A stretch of 64,000 nt of DNA from positions 186,001 through 250,000 of the forward strand of contig NZ_QUOK01000001.1 of the NCBI RefSeq assembly GCF_003390325.1, read 5' to 3'. Positions 1-8,750 of the stretch are shown here, piece by piece; position 1 is the stretch's first letter; the number at the start of each line of letters is the position of its first letter. The DNA is from Rhodohalobacter sp. SW132 (GTDB lineage Bacteria; Bacteroidota; Rhodothermia; Balneolales; Balneolaceae). The position numbers and the translations under genes are program-made. The notes under the pieces are model-generated. The model was not told the origin of the DNA and ran no database searches. It saw only the letters and a list, made by a program, of their open reading frames with translations.

Positions 1-273
1 GGTGATTCCCTGAGCCAAAGTATGGGTACGCTGAAAAAAGGCGGGCATCTTGTATCTATCACAAAGAGTAAACCTGAAGTGAGAGATGACATTCACTTTC
101 AGTATGTTTTTGTGGAGCCAAATGCCCGGCAGCTGGATCACATCCGGGAACTTGTGGACAGCGGTAAAATCACCGTTCCGGTTTCTGAAACATTCACCCT
201 CGAGGAGGTTCCGCAGGCGCTTTCACAGATTGAAAAACTTCATACACGCGGTAAACTCGTGGTTACGCCCTGA
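1..273 (+). CDS. Zinc-type alcohol dehydrogenase-like protein, C-terminal part
   Basis: The frame is open from the first base, so this is the C-terminal 90 residues of a gene that starts outside the window. The sequence fits the end of a medium-chain dehydrogenase/reductase of the quinone oxidoreductase type: a Rossmann-edge strand (GGHLVSI), a helix with 'QLDHIRELVDSGKI', a strand with 'PVSETFTLEEVPQAL' and the closing 'GKLVVTP', which is typical of this family. These enzymes use NAD(P)H to reduce quinones or enones, or oxidise alcohols. The substrate cannot be told from this fragment. The zinc and cofactor residues lie upstream of the window. Confidence 0.8.
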   Translation, partial: GDSLSQSMGTLKKGGHLVSITKSKPEVRDDIHFQYVFVEPNARQLDHIRELVDSGKITVPVSETFTLEEVPQALSQIEKLHTRGKLVVTP

Positions 274-334
274 TCTGTTTGGTGAAATTTGACAATTTTA
301 AGAATCGAACTTACGTTTGAAAATTGATGTGCAT

Positions 335-373
335 AAAAAAAGCCGCCCCGAATATCTTCGGAGCGGCTTTTTT
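335..373. terminator. Bidirectional Rho-independent terminator
   Basis: Arms at 341-352 (AGCCGCCCCGAA) and 357-368 (TTCGGAGCGGCT) pair with one mismatch around a 4-nt loop. An A-tract precedes and a T-tract follows, so it can end transcription from both the dehydrogenase on the plus strand and the LVIVD gene on the minus strand. The two genes converge here. Confidence 0.9.
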
Positions 374-394
374 AATTTCTGAAATCAGCCATCG

Positions 395-2377
395 TTAAGA
401 GGCTGATGCAAGATCACGAAGTGTGTTTGCAATTTTTGTCACTTTATCCCCATTGGAGGAAGATCCGGCATGATTTTCAAGTTCTCCGGCGAGCTCAGTA
501 AGCATACGTCTTTGTGCTGAACCGTTGGTATTTTCCGCTTCCTGTACACCTCTGCGGATGCTGTTAATAGCGGAAATATCCAGTTCACGATTTCGCTCAA
601 GCTGATCGAGATAAGCTTTCGCCAGCGCAAAAGATGACGGGAATGAGTATTTAGGCTGACCCTGGGGATTGAAATAATCCATGGAGACTGTATGCATGGC
701 ATCGATTTCATTCTGGGTAATAAATTCACTTGGAACCAGTTCAAAAATATCAAGTCCGCGTGCAATCTCTGAGTTTACCAGGTATCCGTTGTACCAGTAA
801 ATCGACCAGCTGCCACCGGTTTCCACTCGTTCAGCGCTGATTGGTCCGCGATCGTGAAACGCAATCTCTACTGGATTTTTTGGATCGGTAAAATCAAACA
901 CATTGATCCCGCCCTGGTACCACGACTGCACCATAATATCACGGTCGGGGATTGGAATCATCGAGCCGTTATGAGCTACACAATTCTCTGTTTCGGTCTG
1001 CGGTGCATCCATTTTGAAATAGCTTTGAAAAACCATCTCGCCGTTTTCTATGCTATAGATAGCGTTTGCTCCCCATTCGTAGGGATCTTCCTCGCGGCAC
1101 TTTGGCTGTGTACCGCCGCCCCATTCATCCGTAAAGAGTACGGTTGTGCCATCATTGTTAAAGGTAGCAGAGTGCCAGTAAGAGAAATTTGAATCGGCTA
1201 CTGCATCAATCCGAACAGGATTCACCGGGTCTGAGATATCGAGTAAAAGTCCCAGCCCTTCACACGCACCACCTGCGAGACCAATTTCCGGGTAGAGCGT
1301 AATGTCGTGACATTGGTTGGGTCCGAGTGCTTCAGAACCTCGACCTCTTGCGGCTAACATCTCGTCAATAAATTCAGGCAGGCGTTCTTGTAAGGCTGCG
1401 CTGTCGGCTGCAGTGGGTTCACCCTCGCCGTCTCTTTCGCTGACCAGTCTCTGCAGAAACCCTCGGGCCATACCGTTCGGAATGACTCGTTCGCGGCCCA
1501 TCATTTCGCCTACGAAACGTCCCTGTTCACGAGCCTGTTCGATTCGCTCCTGCTCTTCTGCAGTGAGTTCCCGAACGGGGGGTGCTTCAAGGCCGTCAAA
1601 AATCCGGGGTGAGTTTGCAATTGCGGCATCCTGTGGATTTGCAAGCGGTACCTTAATAACCTCAATTCTGAAAAGCGGACTATCGGGATCTTCATCAGGA
1701 AAGGCGGTAGTACAGCCGGGAAGCTCTTCTTCGGGACGGACCGGTGCAGATCCGGAAACATACACATATACGTTTTCGTCATCATTCGGGTCGACCAAAA
1801 CAGAGTGGGTGTGTGATCCCCGGCAGGTTTGAACATTTGCAATGTACTCGGGATTGTACATATCAGAAATATCGAATATTCGGATACCGCGCAGCCGGTC
1901 GGCACTTACGGTCTCCCGTACGCCTTCCGTACCGCAATCTAACCGGCCGCCCAATCCTTCACCGGATACAAAAAGCAGATCTCCGTAAACGGAAACATCA
2001 CTTTGTGATGCCGGGCATTTGAAATCAATAGCTACCTCAGGATTAGCAGGGTCACTGATATTCCAGACGATAAATCCATCATAATTTCCCTGGATTGCGT
2101 AATTATCTTTAAATGCAAGGTCGGTTCCCCAGGATCCGAGAAACGCTTCGGGCGGGGGAGTTGCGGATAAAAGGTTCAGATTCCAGATTGTTTCCTCCGC
2201 ATCAAATAGCCCTGCCTGAAGTCCTACACGAGGGTCGGGGCTGGGGCGCTCAATCTCAGAGAGCGGCTGGATGGTTGGCTGATCATTTTCTTGTTGTGTG
2301 ATATCGGATGATGCGCAACTATAGACGCCAAATATGGCGGCAAAAGTAAGTAGCAATCCTGGTAGTAGTTTTTTCAT
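395..2377 (-). CDS. LVIVD-repeat beta-propeller lipoprotein
   Basis: A 660-residue protein with an SPII signal (lipobox VYSC, Cys21). It then carries repeated beta-propeller blades of the LVIVD type, for example 'LRGIRIFDISDMYNPEYIA', 'LLLDISDPVNPVRI' and 'INVFDFTDPKNPVEIA', each with the signature D-[IF]-[ST]-DP-x-NP. I start it at the ATG at 2377. The frame is open further upstream, but that extension would run into the neighbouring DUF305 gene and lacks a signal peptide. LVIVD proteins are secreted or lipid-anchored propellers of unknown biochemical role. The next gene upstream on the same strand is DUF305, and this pairing suggests a shared envelope function. The family call is firm; the function is unknown. 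Confidence 0.85.
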   Translation of the reverse strand: MKKLLPGLLLTFAAIFGVYSCASSDITQQENDQPTIQPLSEIERPSPDPRVGLQAGLFDAEETIWNLNLLSATPPPEAFLGSWGTDLAFKDNYAIQGNYDGFIVWNISDPANPEVAIDFKCPASQSDVSVYGDLLFVSGEGLGGRLDCGTEGVRETVSADRLRGIRIFDISDMYNPEYIANVQTCRGSHTHSVLVDPNDDENVYVYVSGSAPVRPEEELPGCTTAFPDEDPDSPLFRIEVIKVPLANPQDAAIANSPRIFDGLEAPPVRELTAEEQERIEQAREQGRFVGEMMGRERVIPNGMARGFLQRLVSERDGEGEPTAADSAALQERLPEFIDEMLAARGRGSEALGPNQCHDITLYPEIGLAGGACEGLGLLLDISDPVNPVRIDAVADSNFSYWHSATFNNDGTTVLFTDEWGGGTQPKCREEDPYEWGANAIYSIENGEMVFQSYFKMDAPQTETENCVAHNGSMIPIPDRDIMVQSWYQGGINVFDFTDPKNPVEIAFHDRGPISAERVETGGSWSIYWYNGYLVNSEIARGLDIFELVPSEFITQNEIDAMHTVSMDYFNPQGQPKYSFPSSFALAKAYLDQLERNRELDISAINSIRRGVQEAENTNGSAQRRMLTELAGELENHAGSSSNGDKVTKIANTLRDLASAS

Positions 2378-2474
2378 ACGTATTGAATGATTGATGTTTT
2401 TTGTGTTCGTAAATAAAATAGTTGCAAGACATTGTTCATCAATGCCGACTTTAAAATCTTGATTCCCTTTTGAT

Positions 2475-3230
2475 TCAGGAGCCTTCCATCTCTTCCAGCA
2501 TCGACTGCATGCGGTTGATTTCGGTAATTTGTTCAGCATTAATACCGGATGCGAGGTCGAACATTTCGCGATCGCCGGCGGCGCCATTAGCGTTAAACAG
2601 GGTTTCAACCATTGTTATAGCGCCCTCATGATGTTCGATCATATAGAGCAAAAAAAGTCTGTCGAACTCACGCCCTTGTGCCTCGGCGAGTTCTTCAAGC
2701 TGCTCCTGGGTGAGCATTCCCGGCATGTCGCTGTGGTCATGCATTCCTCCATGGTGATCATGATGCCCGTGATGGCCGCCACCGTTATGTTCCATATCCG
2801 GCATGTGAATCATCAGGTTCAGGCCGTCGATATGAACTTCGGGTACCGGCTGGTTCCGATCGGCAAGCCATTGCTGCATCAACCGGATTTCATCACCCTG
2901 TGCATTAATAATTCTTGCCGCCAGCACCTGTACGGAACGGCTGGCATCGTTTTCGGGAGCCAGGCGCGACATAATCAATGCCTGTGCATGATGCCCGATC
3001 ATTCCGGTCATAAAAACCACGTCTGCCTGTGTAAAATTCATCCTGGAACTGTCGATACGCGCCCAATAAATCTCTTCGAGACTGGAAAGATTGCGATCCG
3101 GGGAATGTTCAACCGTTTCATTGTCGGCAATCTGTTCTGATCCTGCGCAGCCCATGAAATGAAATGAAAGCAGAAGTATAATTGAAATGAATAGTACCGG
3201 CAAAGTTGTAAAGCGCATCGAAAGGAACAT
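2475..3230 (-). CDS. DUF305 family metal-binding lipoprotein
   Basis: About 251 residues. An N-terminal hydrophobic segment ends in the lipobox FMGC (Cys28). Two DUF305 histidine motifs, 'MTGMIGHHAQALIM' (HH at about 80-81) and 'YMIEHHEGAITMVE' (HH at about 200-201), form the expected four-helix, ferritin-like metal site. Between them is an insertion very rich in His and Gly (about 148-166), which could bind extra copper or zinc. DUF305 proteins include the periplasmic copper-binding CopM of cyanobacteria. I prefer the ATG at 3230. Another in-frame ATG lies at 3218, and both leave an intact signal peptide. It lies upstream of the LVIVD gene with a 97-nt gap, so the two are probably co-transcribed. 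Confidence 0.85.
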   Translation of the reverse strand: MFLSMRFTTLPVLFISIILLLSFHFMGCAGSEQIADNETVEHSPDRNLSSLEEIYWARIDSSRMNFTQADVVFMTGMIGHHAQALIMSRLAPENDASRSVQVLAARIINAQGDEIRLMQQWLADRNQPVPEVHIDGLNLMIHMPDMEHNGGGHHGHHDHHGGMHDHSDMPGMLTQEQLEELAEAQGREFDRLFLLYMIEHHEGAITMVETLFNANGAAGDREMFDLASGINAEQITEINRMQSMLEEMEGS

Positions 3231-3405
3231 GTTAAAACTCAAATCTTAAAAATTTTAGAAACAGAACTATACAGCATTATTTGAATGTTTCAAAAGCAAA
3301 GATCGCTGAATAAACGTAAAATTTCGTCAACAAAAGATATGGAAATCAGCATACCGGCATTCCCATTGCGTGGATGAATATGACCGTAAGATCTGAATCA
3401 GAACT

Positions 3406-4503
3406 TTACAGCTCTATCCATTCACCACCGCGCTGCGATGATTCCATAATTGCCTTCACAATCCGAATATCTGCCAGGCCATCTTCACCCGGAACGATCG
3501 GGTCTTTACCATCAAGAATCGCTCGTGCGTCGTTATCCATCTGGCGCGCCTGCTGGTTGATTCCCGCTGGCGGAAGCTCTCTTCCATCGCTGGTTTCTCC
3601 CTGAACACCGCGATAGCTCTGCATCGGGCTCAGGCGGTACCATCCATCCGTGCACTCCACATTTAAGTAATTTGTAGAGTTGCCAAAACTGGTTTCTCCG
3701 GTGGCAATGACACCATTTGGAAATTCCATCTCAAAATCTGTGTGTTCATCAACGTCGGAATACATCTCCTCGCGGTCTGACCATTGCCGGCCTTTTACTG
3801 CGATGGGTTCCATTCCGGTAGCAAATCGCGCTGCATTGATCGGGTATACCCCCATATCATACAGTGCACCGCCGCCGAGATCGGGATTGCGCCGCCAGTT
3901 CTCCGGATCACGATGAGCTCCGCTATATCCGGCTCCGGTTTGTACACCGGTAATCACTCCGTAGGTCTCTTCTCTGCCAAATTTTATGACTGTTTGTGTA
4001 TTCGGTTCATGCTGCATCCGATACCCAATGGTAAGCTGAACTCCGTTTTTACTTGCTGCGTCAATAATATTCTGACACTCCTCTTCATCCATTGCCATCG
4101 GCTTTTCACACCATACATGCTTTCCCGCTTCGGCTGCAACAATAGCGTCTCTTGCATGGACACCCGGCGGAGTGACAATATAAATCACGTCAATATCATC
4201 GTTATTGGCTACTTCATGCAGGTTTTCGTAGTTGTATACGTTTTGATCCCGAATTCCGTACCGCTCCTGCCACTCGGGAATTTTGGATGGTGTGCCGGTT
4301 ACAATCCCCCGGAGTTCGCAATATTCGGTTTCCTGGAGTGCAGGGGCAAGCTGGCCGCCTGCATAACTCCCCAAACCAACGAGAGCAACACCTATCTTCT
4401 CCTTTTTACGGGGAATAATAATTGAGGGAAAACCTACGGAGGCAATGGTGAGTGCCGTACCGGCATGTTTCAGGAATGATTTCCGCGTGATATTTTTAGA
4501 CAT
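3406..4503 (-). CDS. Gfo/Idh/MocA family oxidoreductase
   Basis: 365 residues. The N terminus (R-K-S-F-L-K then a hydrophobic stretch) resembles a Tat signal but has RK instead of RR, so export is likely but not certain. The NAD(P)-binding motif is GLGSYAGG (residues 43-50). The family's catalytic-site motif EKP is at 133-135 ('WCEKPMAM'). The C-terminal half is the usual alpha/beta substrate domain, with 'LGGGALYDMGVYPINAARF'. These enzymes oxidise or reduce sugars and polyols with a bound nicotinamide cofactor. The exported type is close to glucose-fructose oxidoreductase. No sugar genes adjoin it, so the substrate is open. Confidence 0.88.
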   Translation of the reverse strand: MSKNITRKSFLKHAGTALTIASVGFPSIIIPRKKEKIGVALVGLGSYAGGQLAPALQETEYCELRGIVTGTPSKIPEWQERYGIRDQNVYNYENLHEVANNDDIDVIYIVTPPGVHARDAIVAAEAGKHVWCEKPMAMDEEECQNIIDAASKNGVQLTIGYRMQHEPNTQTVIKFGREETYGVITGVQTGAGYSGAHRDPENWRRNPDLGGGALYDMGVYPINAARFATGMEPIAVKGRQWSDREEMYSDVDEHTDFEMEFPNGVIATGETSFGNSTNYLNVECTDGWYRLSPMQSYRGVQGETSDGRELPPAGINQQARQMDNDARAILDGKDPIVPGEDGLADIRIVKAIMESSQRGGEWIEL

Positions 4504-4642
4504 AACATGAGGTGGTTTTAAGTTGAATTTTTGGGGGTGTGAACATCATCTGTTCAATACAGCAAAAAAAACTTTAAACGTTTTCAGATCTGAAATTCAT
4601 GCATAACACTCCAGTCTCACTCACACGAATTTATTCGTCCGG

Positions 4643-5185
4643 TTACTCTTCCAGTAGGTTCTTCACATACTCATTGCCCGGATCCATCTTAAGAGCTTGT
4701 TCATAGTACGTTTTTGCTTTTGCATCATGGCCGCCTTTTTTCATCAGGTCGCCCATCAGGATCCAGTTTTCAACGTCTTTGGGATCACTTTTAATGCGGT
4801 CGAGCAGATACTGAATTGCCTGCTGGCCTTCACCATTCATAAGTTTATAAAGGACAAGGTTCCTGTGTGCAGCAGGTAAATTATCCAGGGCAATCGCCCG
4901 TTCGAAATCCTTTTTTGCTTTGTCTGGTTTATCGACATTCAGATAGGAATATCCCCTGAGGTTGTAGAGTCGTCCGTTATCGGAATCTTTTTCGATCGCA
5001 TCATCAAACGACTTAATGCTGGTATCCCACTGGTTCAGTTTCTGCATCACTTCTCCTTCGAGTGTAAAACCCTCCGGTGCATCCGGATTCAGCCGCTGTA
5101 GTGAGCGCGCTACATCCAGACTTTTATCGAGGTCTTTTTCGTGCAGAAGTTCATACCCTTCTTTGTGTCTTTCTTCAAAACTCAT
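4643..5185 (-). CDS. Tetratricopeptide repeat protein
   Basis: 180 residues, with no signal peptide, made of about four TPR units. The helix pairs carry the usual W-L-G-Y-A-F-A-P spacing, for example 'LYNLRGYSYLNVDKPDKAKK' and 'WILMGDLMKKGGHDAKAKTY'. It is predicted to be a cytosolic protein-protein interaction scaffold. It lies directly downstream (7 nt) of a small membrane-protein gene in the minus-strand run that also holds the deoxynucleoside kinase, folK and folB. The partner cannot be inferred. Confidence 0.8.
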   Translation of the reverse strand: MSFEERHKEGYELLHEKDLDKSLDVARSLQRLNPDAPEGFTLEGEVMQKLNQWDTSIKSFDDAIEKDSDNGRLYNLRGYSYLNVDKPDKAKKDFERAIALDNLPAAHRNLVLYKLMNGEGQQAIQYLLDRIKSDPKDVENWILMGDLMKKGGHDAKAKTYYEQALKMDPGNEYVKNLLEE

Positions 5186-5192
5186 ATATAAT

Positions 5193-5414
5193 CTATTTCT
5201 TCTCTTTTTCAGTTATATCTTCAAATTCAGCTTCTTCAATATGTTCCAGATTTTTTCTGCGCCGGCCATTTTGTGAGCTGGAACCGGATCTTTGTGAATG
5301 TGCCCCGCCTGGCCGGTTATTCTGACGGGGAGTGTTAAAGCTGCTCAGTTTTTTGGATAAATATCGATAGAGCAGAAAAAAAATAAGTGCGAAAAATAGT
5401 CCGCGTAAAAGCAT
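5193..5414 (-). CDS. Small single-pass membrane protein (DUF4834-like)
   Basis: 73 residues. An N-terminal transmembrane helix (residues 3-20, 'LLRGLFFALIFFLLYRYLSK') is followed by a short charged cytoplasmic tail rich in Arg, Ser, Gly and Glu. The ATG overlaps the stop of the kinase gene upstream by one base (TAATG), which indicates translational coupling. Size and layout resemble the small DUF4834-type proteins found beside nucleoside kinase and TPR genes in Bacteroidota, but I assign that family with low certainty. Confidence 0.6.
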   Translation of the reverse strand: MLLRGLFFALIFFLLYRYLSKKLSSFNTPRQNNRPGGAHSQRSGSSSQNGRRRKNLEHIEEAEFEDITEKEKK

Positions 5415-6058
5415 TAATCAGGAATAATGTGAATATGTGTGTTGCTACGGATCGGTTGATTGAAAATCTGTTCCTCAAGATACGATAAATGATCCGGATT
5501 ATGTACAAAATCGATCTCCGTTGCATTTACTATGATGAGGGGTGATTTATTATACCGATAAAAAAATTGATTGTACGAATCGGACAGCTCTTTCAGGTAA
5601 TCTTCAGTGATATTTTTTTCGTAATCCCGGCCCCGCATTTCTATGTTATGCATCAGCCGTTCAACGGAGTTTTGCAGATATATTACTAAGTCAGGCTTGG
5701 CCGATATCCCGGTCATAATCCCAAAGATATTATCATAAAGTGAAAGTTCGTCATCATCGAGGTTGAGACGCGCAAAAATCCGGTCTTTTTCAAAAATGTA
5801 ATCTGAGATCACAAAATCGTCAAAAAGTTCCCGGTTGGTCATCTTCTGTTGCTGCTTAAAACGGCTTGCGAGAAACGCGAGCTGAGTTTGAAATGCAAAA
5901 CGTTCGCGATCTTCATAAAATTTTGGCAGAAAGGGATTCTCTTCAAATTCCTCCAACACCAGCCGTGCATTGTGGCGCTCCGAAAAAAGTTTGGCAAGTG
6001 AGGTTTTCCCCGCACCAATCACGCCCTCAATGGCAATAAAGTCAAAACGGTTTGGCAT
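5414..6058 (-). CDS. Deoxynucleoside kinase
   Basis: 214 residues of the deoxyadenosine/deoxyguanosine kinase family, which phosphorylates deoxynucleosides to monophosphates for nucleotide salvage. The P-loop GVIGAGKTS is at residues 12-20, and a conserved Glu follows in 'LEEFEENPFL'. The 'DYIFEKDRIFAR' segment corresponds to the family's DRS-like motif, and 'EMRGRDYEKNI' looks like the lid region. The length matches the family (200-220). It sits 3 nt downstream of folK and overlaps the next gene by one base, so it is part of the folB-folK-kinase operon. Substrate preference (dA/dG versus dC) cannot be decided here. Confidence 0.87.
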   Translation of the reverse strand: MPNRFDFIAIEGVIGAGKTSLAKLFSERHNARLVLEEFEENPFLPKFYEDRERFAFQTQLAFLASRFKQQQKMTNRELFDDFVISDYIFEKDRIFARLNLDDDELSLYDNIFGIMTGISAKPDLVIYLQNSVERLMHNIEMRGRDYEKNITEDYLKELSDSYNQFFYRYNKSPLIIVNATEIDFVHNPDHLSYLEEQIFNQPIRSNTHIHIIPD

Positions 6059-6061
6059 TTT

Positions 6062-6550
6062 TTACCAGTTCAGTTTGGTTTTTTGAATCTGCATTTCCGG
6101 TGCCCCGGATATAAGGTCTTTCAGCGGCCTGCCCGTTACAGGATCTGACCAGTCCTGTAGAATCTCATTCATGGGAAGCAAAACAAAACGTCTGACCGTG
6201 TATTCCGGATGTGGAATAATAAGGTTCTCTTGCTGAATCACCAAGTTGCTGTAGGTGATGATATCGAGATCCAGAATTCTGGGGCCCCAGCGGATGCGTT
6301 GTTCATCACGTCCCATCTCTTTTTCGAATAACTTCAGTTTTGCAAGCAGTGCAGCCGGCTTTATATCCGTTTCGATTTTTGCGGCGGAATTGAGGAAAGT
6401 AAACTTCGAAGGTCCCACAGGTTCAGATTCCCAAATGGATGACTTGAGAGGCGTTGATGATGAGATTGAATTGAGAAACACCCCTGCTTTCCGGAGCACC
6501 GCATGGCGATCGCCCAGGTTGCTTCCGGCTGCAATAATTACCGTTTCCAT
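6062..6550 (-). CDS. folK: 2-amino-4-hydroxy-6-hydroxymethyldihydropteridine pyrophosphokinase
   Basis: 162 residues (HPPK family). It transfers pyrophosphate from ATP to 6-hydroxymethyl-7,8-dihydropterin in folate synthesis. Visible motifs are the N-terminal 'AAGSNLGDR' and the signature 'RWGPRILDLDIITY', which holds the two Asp residues that bind the magnesium ions. The start overlaps the end of folB by 13 nt, so the two genes are translationally linked. They catalyse neighbouring steps of the same pathway. Confidence 0.95.
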   Translation of the reverse strand: METVIIAAGSNLGDRHAVLRKAGVFLNSISSSTPLKSSIWESEPVGPSKFTFLNSAAKIETDIKPAALLAKLKLFEKEMGRDEQRIRWGPRILDLDIITYSNLVIQQENLIIPHPEYTVRRFVLLPMNEILQDWSDPVTGRPLKDLISGAPEMQIQKTKLNW

Positions 6551-6903
6551 TCCAGGGTGACTTCAGCGTATGATGCCTCGGTTTTTATAGGCGGGTTGAG
6601 CTTGCGAACGGATACGTTTAAATGCTTTACAACCGGGAATGATTCAAAAATTTTACTGCCGATCTCACTGCATAAAGTTTCAATTAGTTTTTTTGGTTCA
6701 CCGTGCATCACTTCACTGACAATCTGTTCAGCCCGTTCGTAATCGAAAGTAATTTCCAGATTATGGTCATTTGTGGCTGCTGCACGGAACGAACCATATG
6801 CCGTCAGATCGATTTCGAAACGATTTCCGCCACGACGTTCATCATCATAATAGCCGTGTTTCGCTTCGTAGGCGAGCGATTTAAGTGTTATTCGATCCAG
6901 CAT
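6538..6903 (-). CDS. folB: Dihydroneopterin aldolase
   Basis: 121 residues. It cleaves 7,8-dihydroneopterin to hydroxymethyldihydropterin and glycolaldehyde, the step before FolK. Family marks are the start 'LKSLAYEAKHGYYDDER' (the conserved Glu of the HG-x-x-x-x-E region), 'LIETLCSEIGSKIF' and the catalytic Lys in 'VRKLNPPI'. It lies 11 nt downstream of dnaA in the same orientation and overlaps folK, so replication initiation and folate genes may share a transcript. Confidence 0.93.
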   Translation of the reverse strand: MLDRITLKSLAYEAKHGYYDDERRGGNRFEIDLTAYGSFRAAATNDHNLEITFDYERAEQIVSEVMHGEPKKLIETLCSEIGSKIFESFPVVKHLNVSVRKLNPPIKTEASYAEVTLEWKR

Positions 6904-6914
6904 TCGATAAAGAA

Positions 6915-8360
6915 TTAAATCGTTGCCACTTCCAGTTTTTGCTCCAGTTCATTCAGAATCCGTTTGTGTTTCGGATTAGTTGACATTCTCTCTTCGATGG
7001 TTGAAATGGCATGGATAACCGTAGAATGATCACGACCCCCAAACTGAAGCCCGATCGTTTTCAGGCTTGATTTAGTATATTTTTTCGAGAGATACATGGC
7101 AACCTGCCTGGCTTCAACAATCTCCTGTTTCCTGGTTTTCTCCCTCACTTTGTTTGTATCGATCCCAAAATATTCACAAACGCAGTTTTGGATGACCTCG
7201 ATGGATATCTGTGTCTGCGAACTTTTCACCATATCTTTCAATACGGTCTTGGCCATCATCAAATCAATTTCATCCACATTTTTTAGAGATGCAGTAGCCA
7301 AAAGTTTAATGATCGCCCCTTCAAGGTCGCGAACATTCGATTTAAAATTGTGAGCGATAAATTCAACAATTTTCGGATCGATGGAGATGCCGTTGTCACT
7401 CGCTTTTCTCTCCAGGATAGCATACCGCGTTTCGTATTCCGGAATCTGCAGATCTGCGCTTAAACCCCAGCTGAAACGGGAAATCAGACGCTCTTCAATG
7501 TCGGGTACATCTTTGGGGGCGCGGTCACTGCTTAAAATTATCTGTTTTCCTTCCTGGTGAAGCGCGTTAAAAATATGGAAAAATTCTTCCTGTGTTTTCT
7601 CCTTACCGCTGAAGAACTGAATATCATCCACAATTAACACGTCAATATTGCGGTAAAACATGGAAAATTCGCTGGCCCGGTTATTCCGTATCGCCTGAAC
7701 AAATTCATTGGTGAACGTTTCCGAAGAGACATACAAGACCGAAAACTGATCTCCGAAATCTTGTTTAATTTTATTTCCAATGCTCTGAACAAGGTGGGTT
7801 TTACCGAGCCCGGTGGTGCCGTATACAAAAAATGGGTTGAAAGAATTTTTTCCGGGGTTTTCGGCGATTGCCATCGCTGCAGAGCGCGCCAGGCGATTAC
7901 AGTCTCCCTCGATATACCGCTCAAAAATGTAACTGTCGTTCAGGTTGGGGTCGATATTCGTTTTGCGAATACCGGGAATCACAAACGGATTTTCAATTTT
8001 TCCGGGATGATAGTCGCTGTACGAGTTCATCTCCTGCGGCTTACTCGGCGGAACTGGCCGCTGTGGGAGATTTATGGAGCGGTTATCCTCAAGCTTATCA
8101 GATTTTTCAACGAGTACTGAGTATTCAAGTTTTCCATTTTCACCCAATACTTTTGCAATCGTAGAGCGAAGCATATTATAGTAGTGCTCTTCAAGCCACT
8201 CATACCAAAACTGACTCGGTACCTGAATCGTTAACGTATCCCTATCAAGTTTAACAGGTTTGATAGGTTCAAACCATGATTTAAATTTTTGATAGCTGAT
8301 GTTATCCTGTATGATTTCCAAACAATCATTCCAGGCATTTTCTGCGGTTACCGTATCCAA
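6915..8360 (-). CDS. dnaA: Chromosomal replication initiator DnaA
   Basis: 481 residues with all four DnaA domains: domain I (1-85), a linker (85-135), the AAA+ domain with Walker A GTTGLGKTH (181-189) and Walker B VLIVDDIQFF (241-250), and the C-terminal DNA-binding domain with the signature GRDHSTV (442-448). It binds DnaA boxes, melts the origin and loads the helicase. The start is a TTG. A strong GGAGG at 8370-8374, nine bases upstream, supports it, and the N terminus 'MDTVTAENAWNDCLEII' aligns with normal DnaA starts. A cluster of DnaA boxes lies directly upstream. Confidence 0.97.
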   Translation of the reverse strand: MDTVTAENAWNDCLEIIQDNISYQKFKSWFEPIKPVKLDRDTLTIQVPSQFWYEWLEEHYYNMLRSTIAKVLGENGKLEYSVLVEKSDKLEDNRSINLPQRPVPPSKPQEMNSYSDYHPGKIENPFVIPGIRKTNIDPNLNDSYIFERYIEGDCNRLARSAAMAIAENPGKNSFNPFFVYGTTGLGKTHLVQSIGNKIKQDFGDQFSVLYVSSETFTNEFVQAIRNNRASEFSMFYRNIDVLIVDDIQFFSGKEKTQEEFFHIFNALHQEGKQIILSSDRAPKDVPDIEERLISRFSWGLSADLQIPEYETRYAILERKASDNGISIDPKIVEFIAHNFKSNVRDLEGAIIKLLATASLKNVDEIDLMMAKTVLKDMVKSSQTQISIEVIQNCVCEYFGIDTNKVREKTRKQEIVEARQVAMYLSKKYTKSSLKTIGLQFGGRDHSTVIHAISTIEERMSTNPKHKRILNELEQKLEVATI

Positions 8361-8369
8361 ACGTACTGG

Positions 8370-8374
8370 CCTCC
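8370..8374 (-). promoter_or_regulatory. Ribosome binding site of dnaA (fixes a TTG start)
   Basis: On the minus strand GGAGG lies nine bases before the TTG of dnaA. Shine-Dalgarno sequences are generally weak in this window, so this strong one supports the unusual start codon. Confidence 0.7.
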
Positions 8375-8404
8375 AAAATTCTTAAAATAGTTACAAATAT
8401 CCCT

Positions 8405-8682
8405 TCAGTTATCCACACGCACTGCCCAATCTTTTTGCGTGCGGTGAAGAGAAAATCACGATTTATTTGGCTGAAATCAAAAAAATATGACGGGGCTGTG
8501 TAAAAGTTATCCACATTAGATTAAACATGTTAATAAATTGGCGCACAAAGAGTTAAATATTTTTTCACATTTTCATCACATTCGGCTTGACACGCCATAA
8601 CAATTCCCTAACAATGGTTTTACAATAAAAACAAGTTGGGCAGGCACCCCTTAAAAACTTTTCCACAAGTTATCCACATGAA
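8405..8682. other. Putative chromosomal replication origin (oriC)
   Basis: This intergenic stretch between dnaA and prmC holds three perfect 9-mer DnaA boxes TTATCCACA, at 8409-8417, 8507-8515 and 8670-8678. All are in the same orientation. A one-mismatch box TTTTCCACA lies at 8659-8667. The segment at 8516-8575 is AT-rich and could be the unwinding element. Location next to dnaA, box clustering and the lack of a convincing gene all fit an origin. GC skew was not computed. Confidence 0.75.
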
Positions 8683-8750
8683 TCTGTTAACTATTCAATG
8701 GGTCTAAAACAAATCTATTTTGTGTAAAAAAGAGCTTGTGAAGCAGTGAT

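Noticed and set aside
2378-2608. N-terminal extension of the LVIVD gene frame
   Set aside because: It would overlap the DUF305 gene by 134 bases, lacks a signal peptide and is not needed. The ATG at 2377 gives a proper lipoprotein signal.
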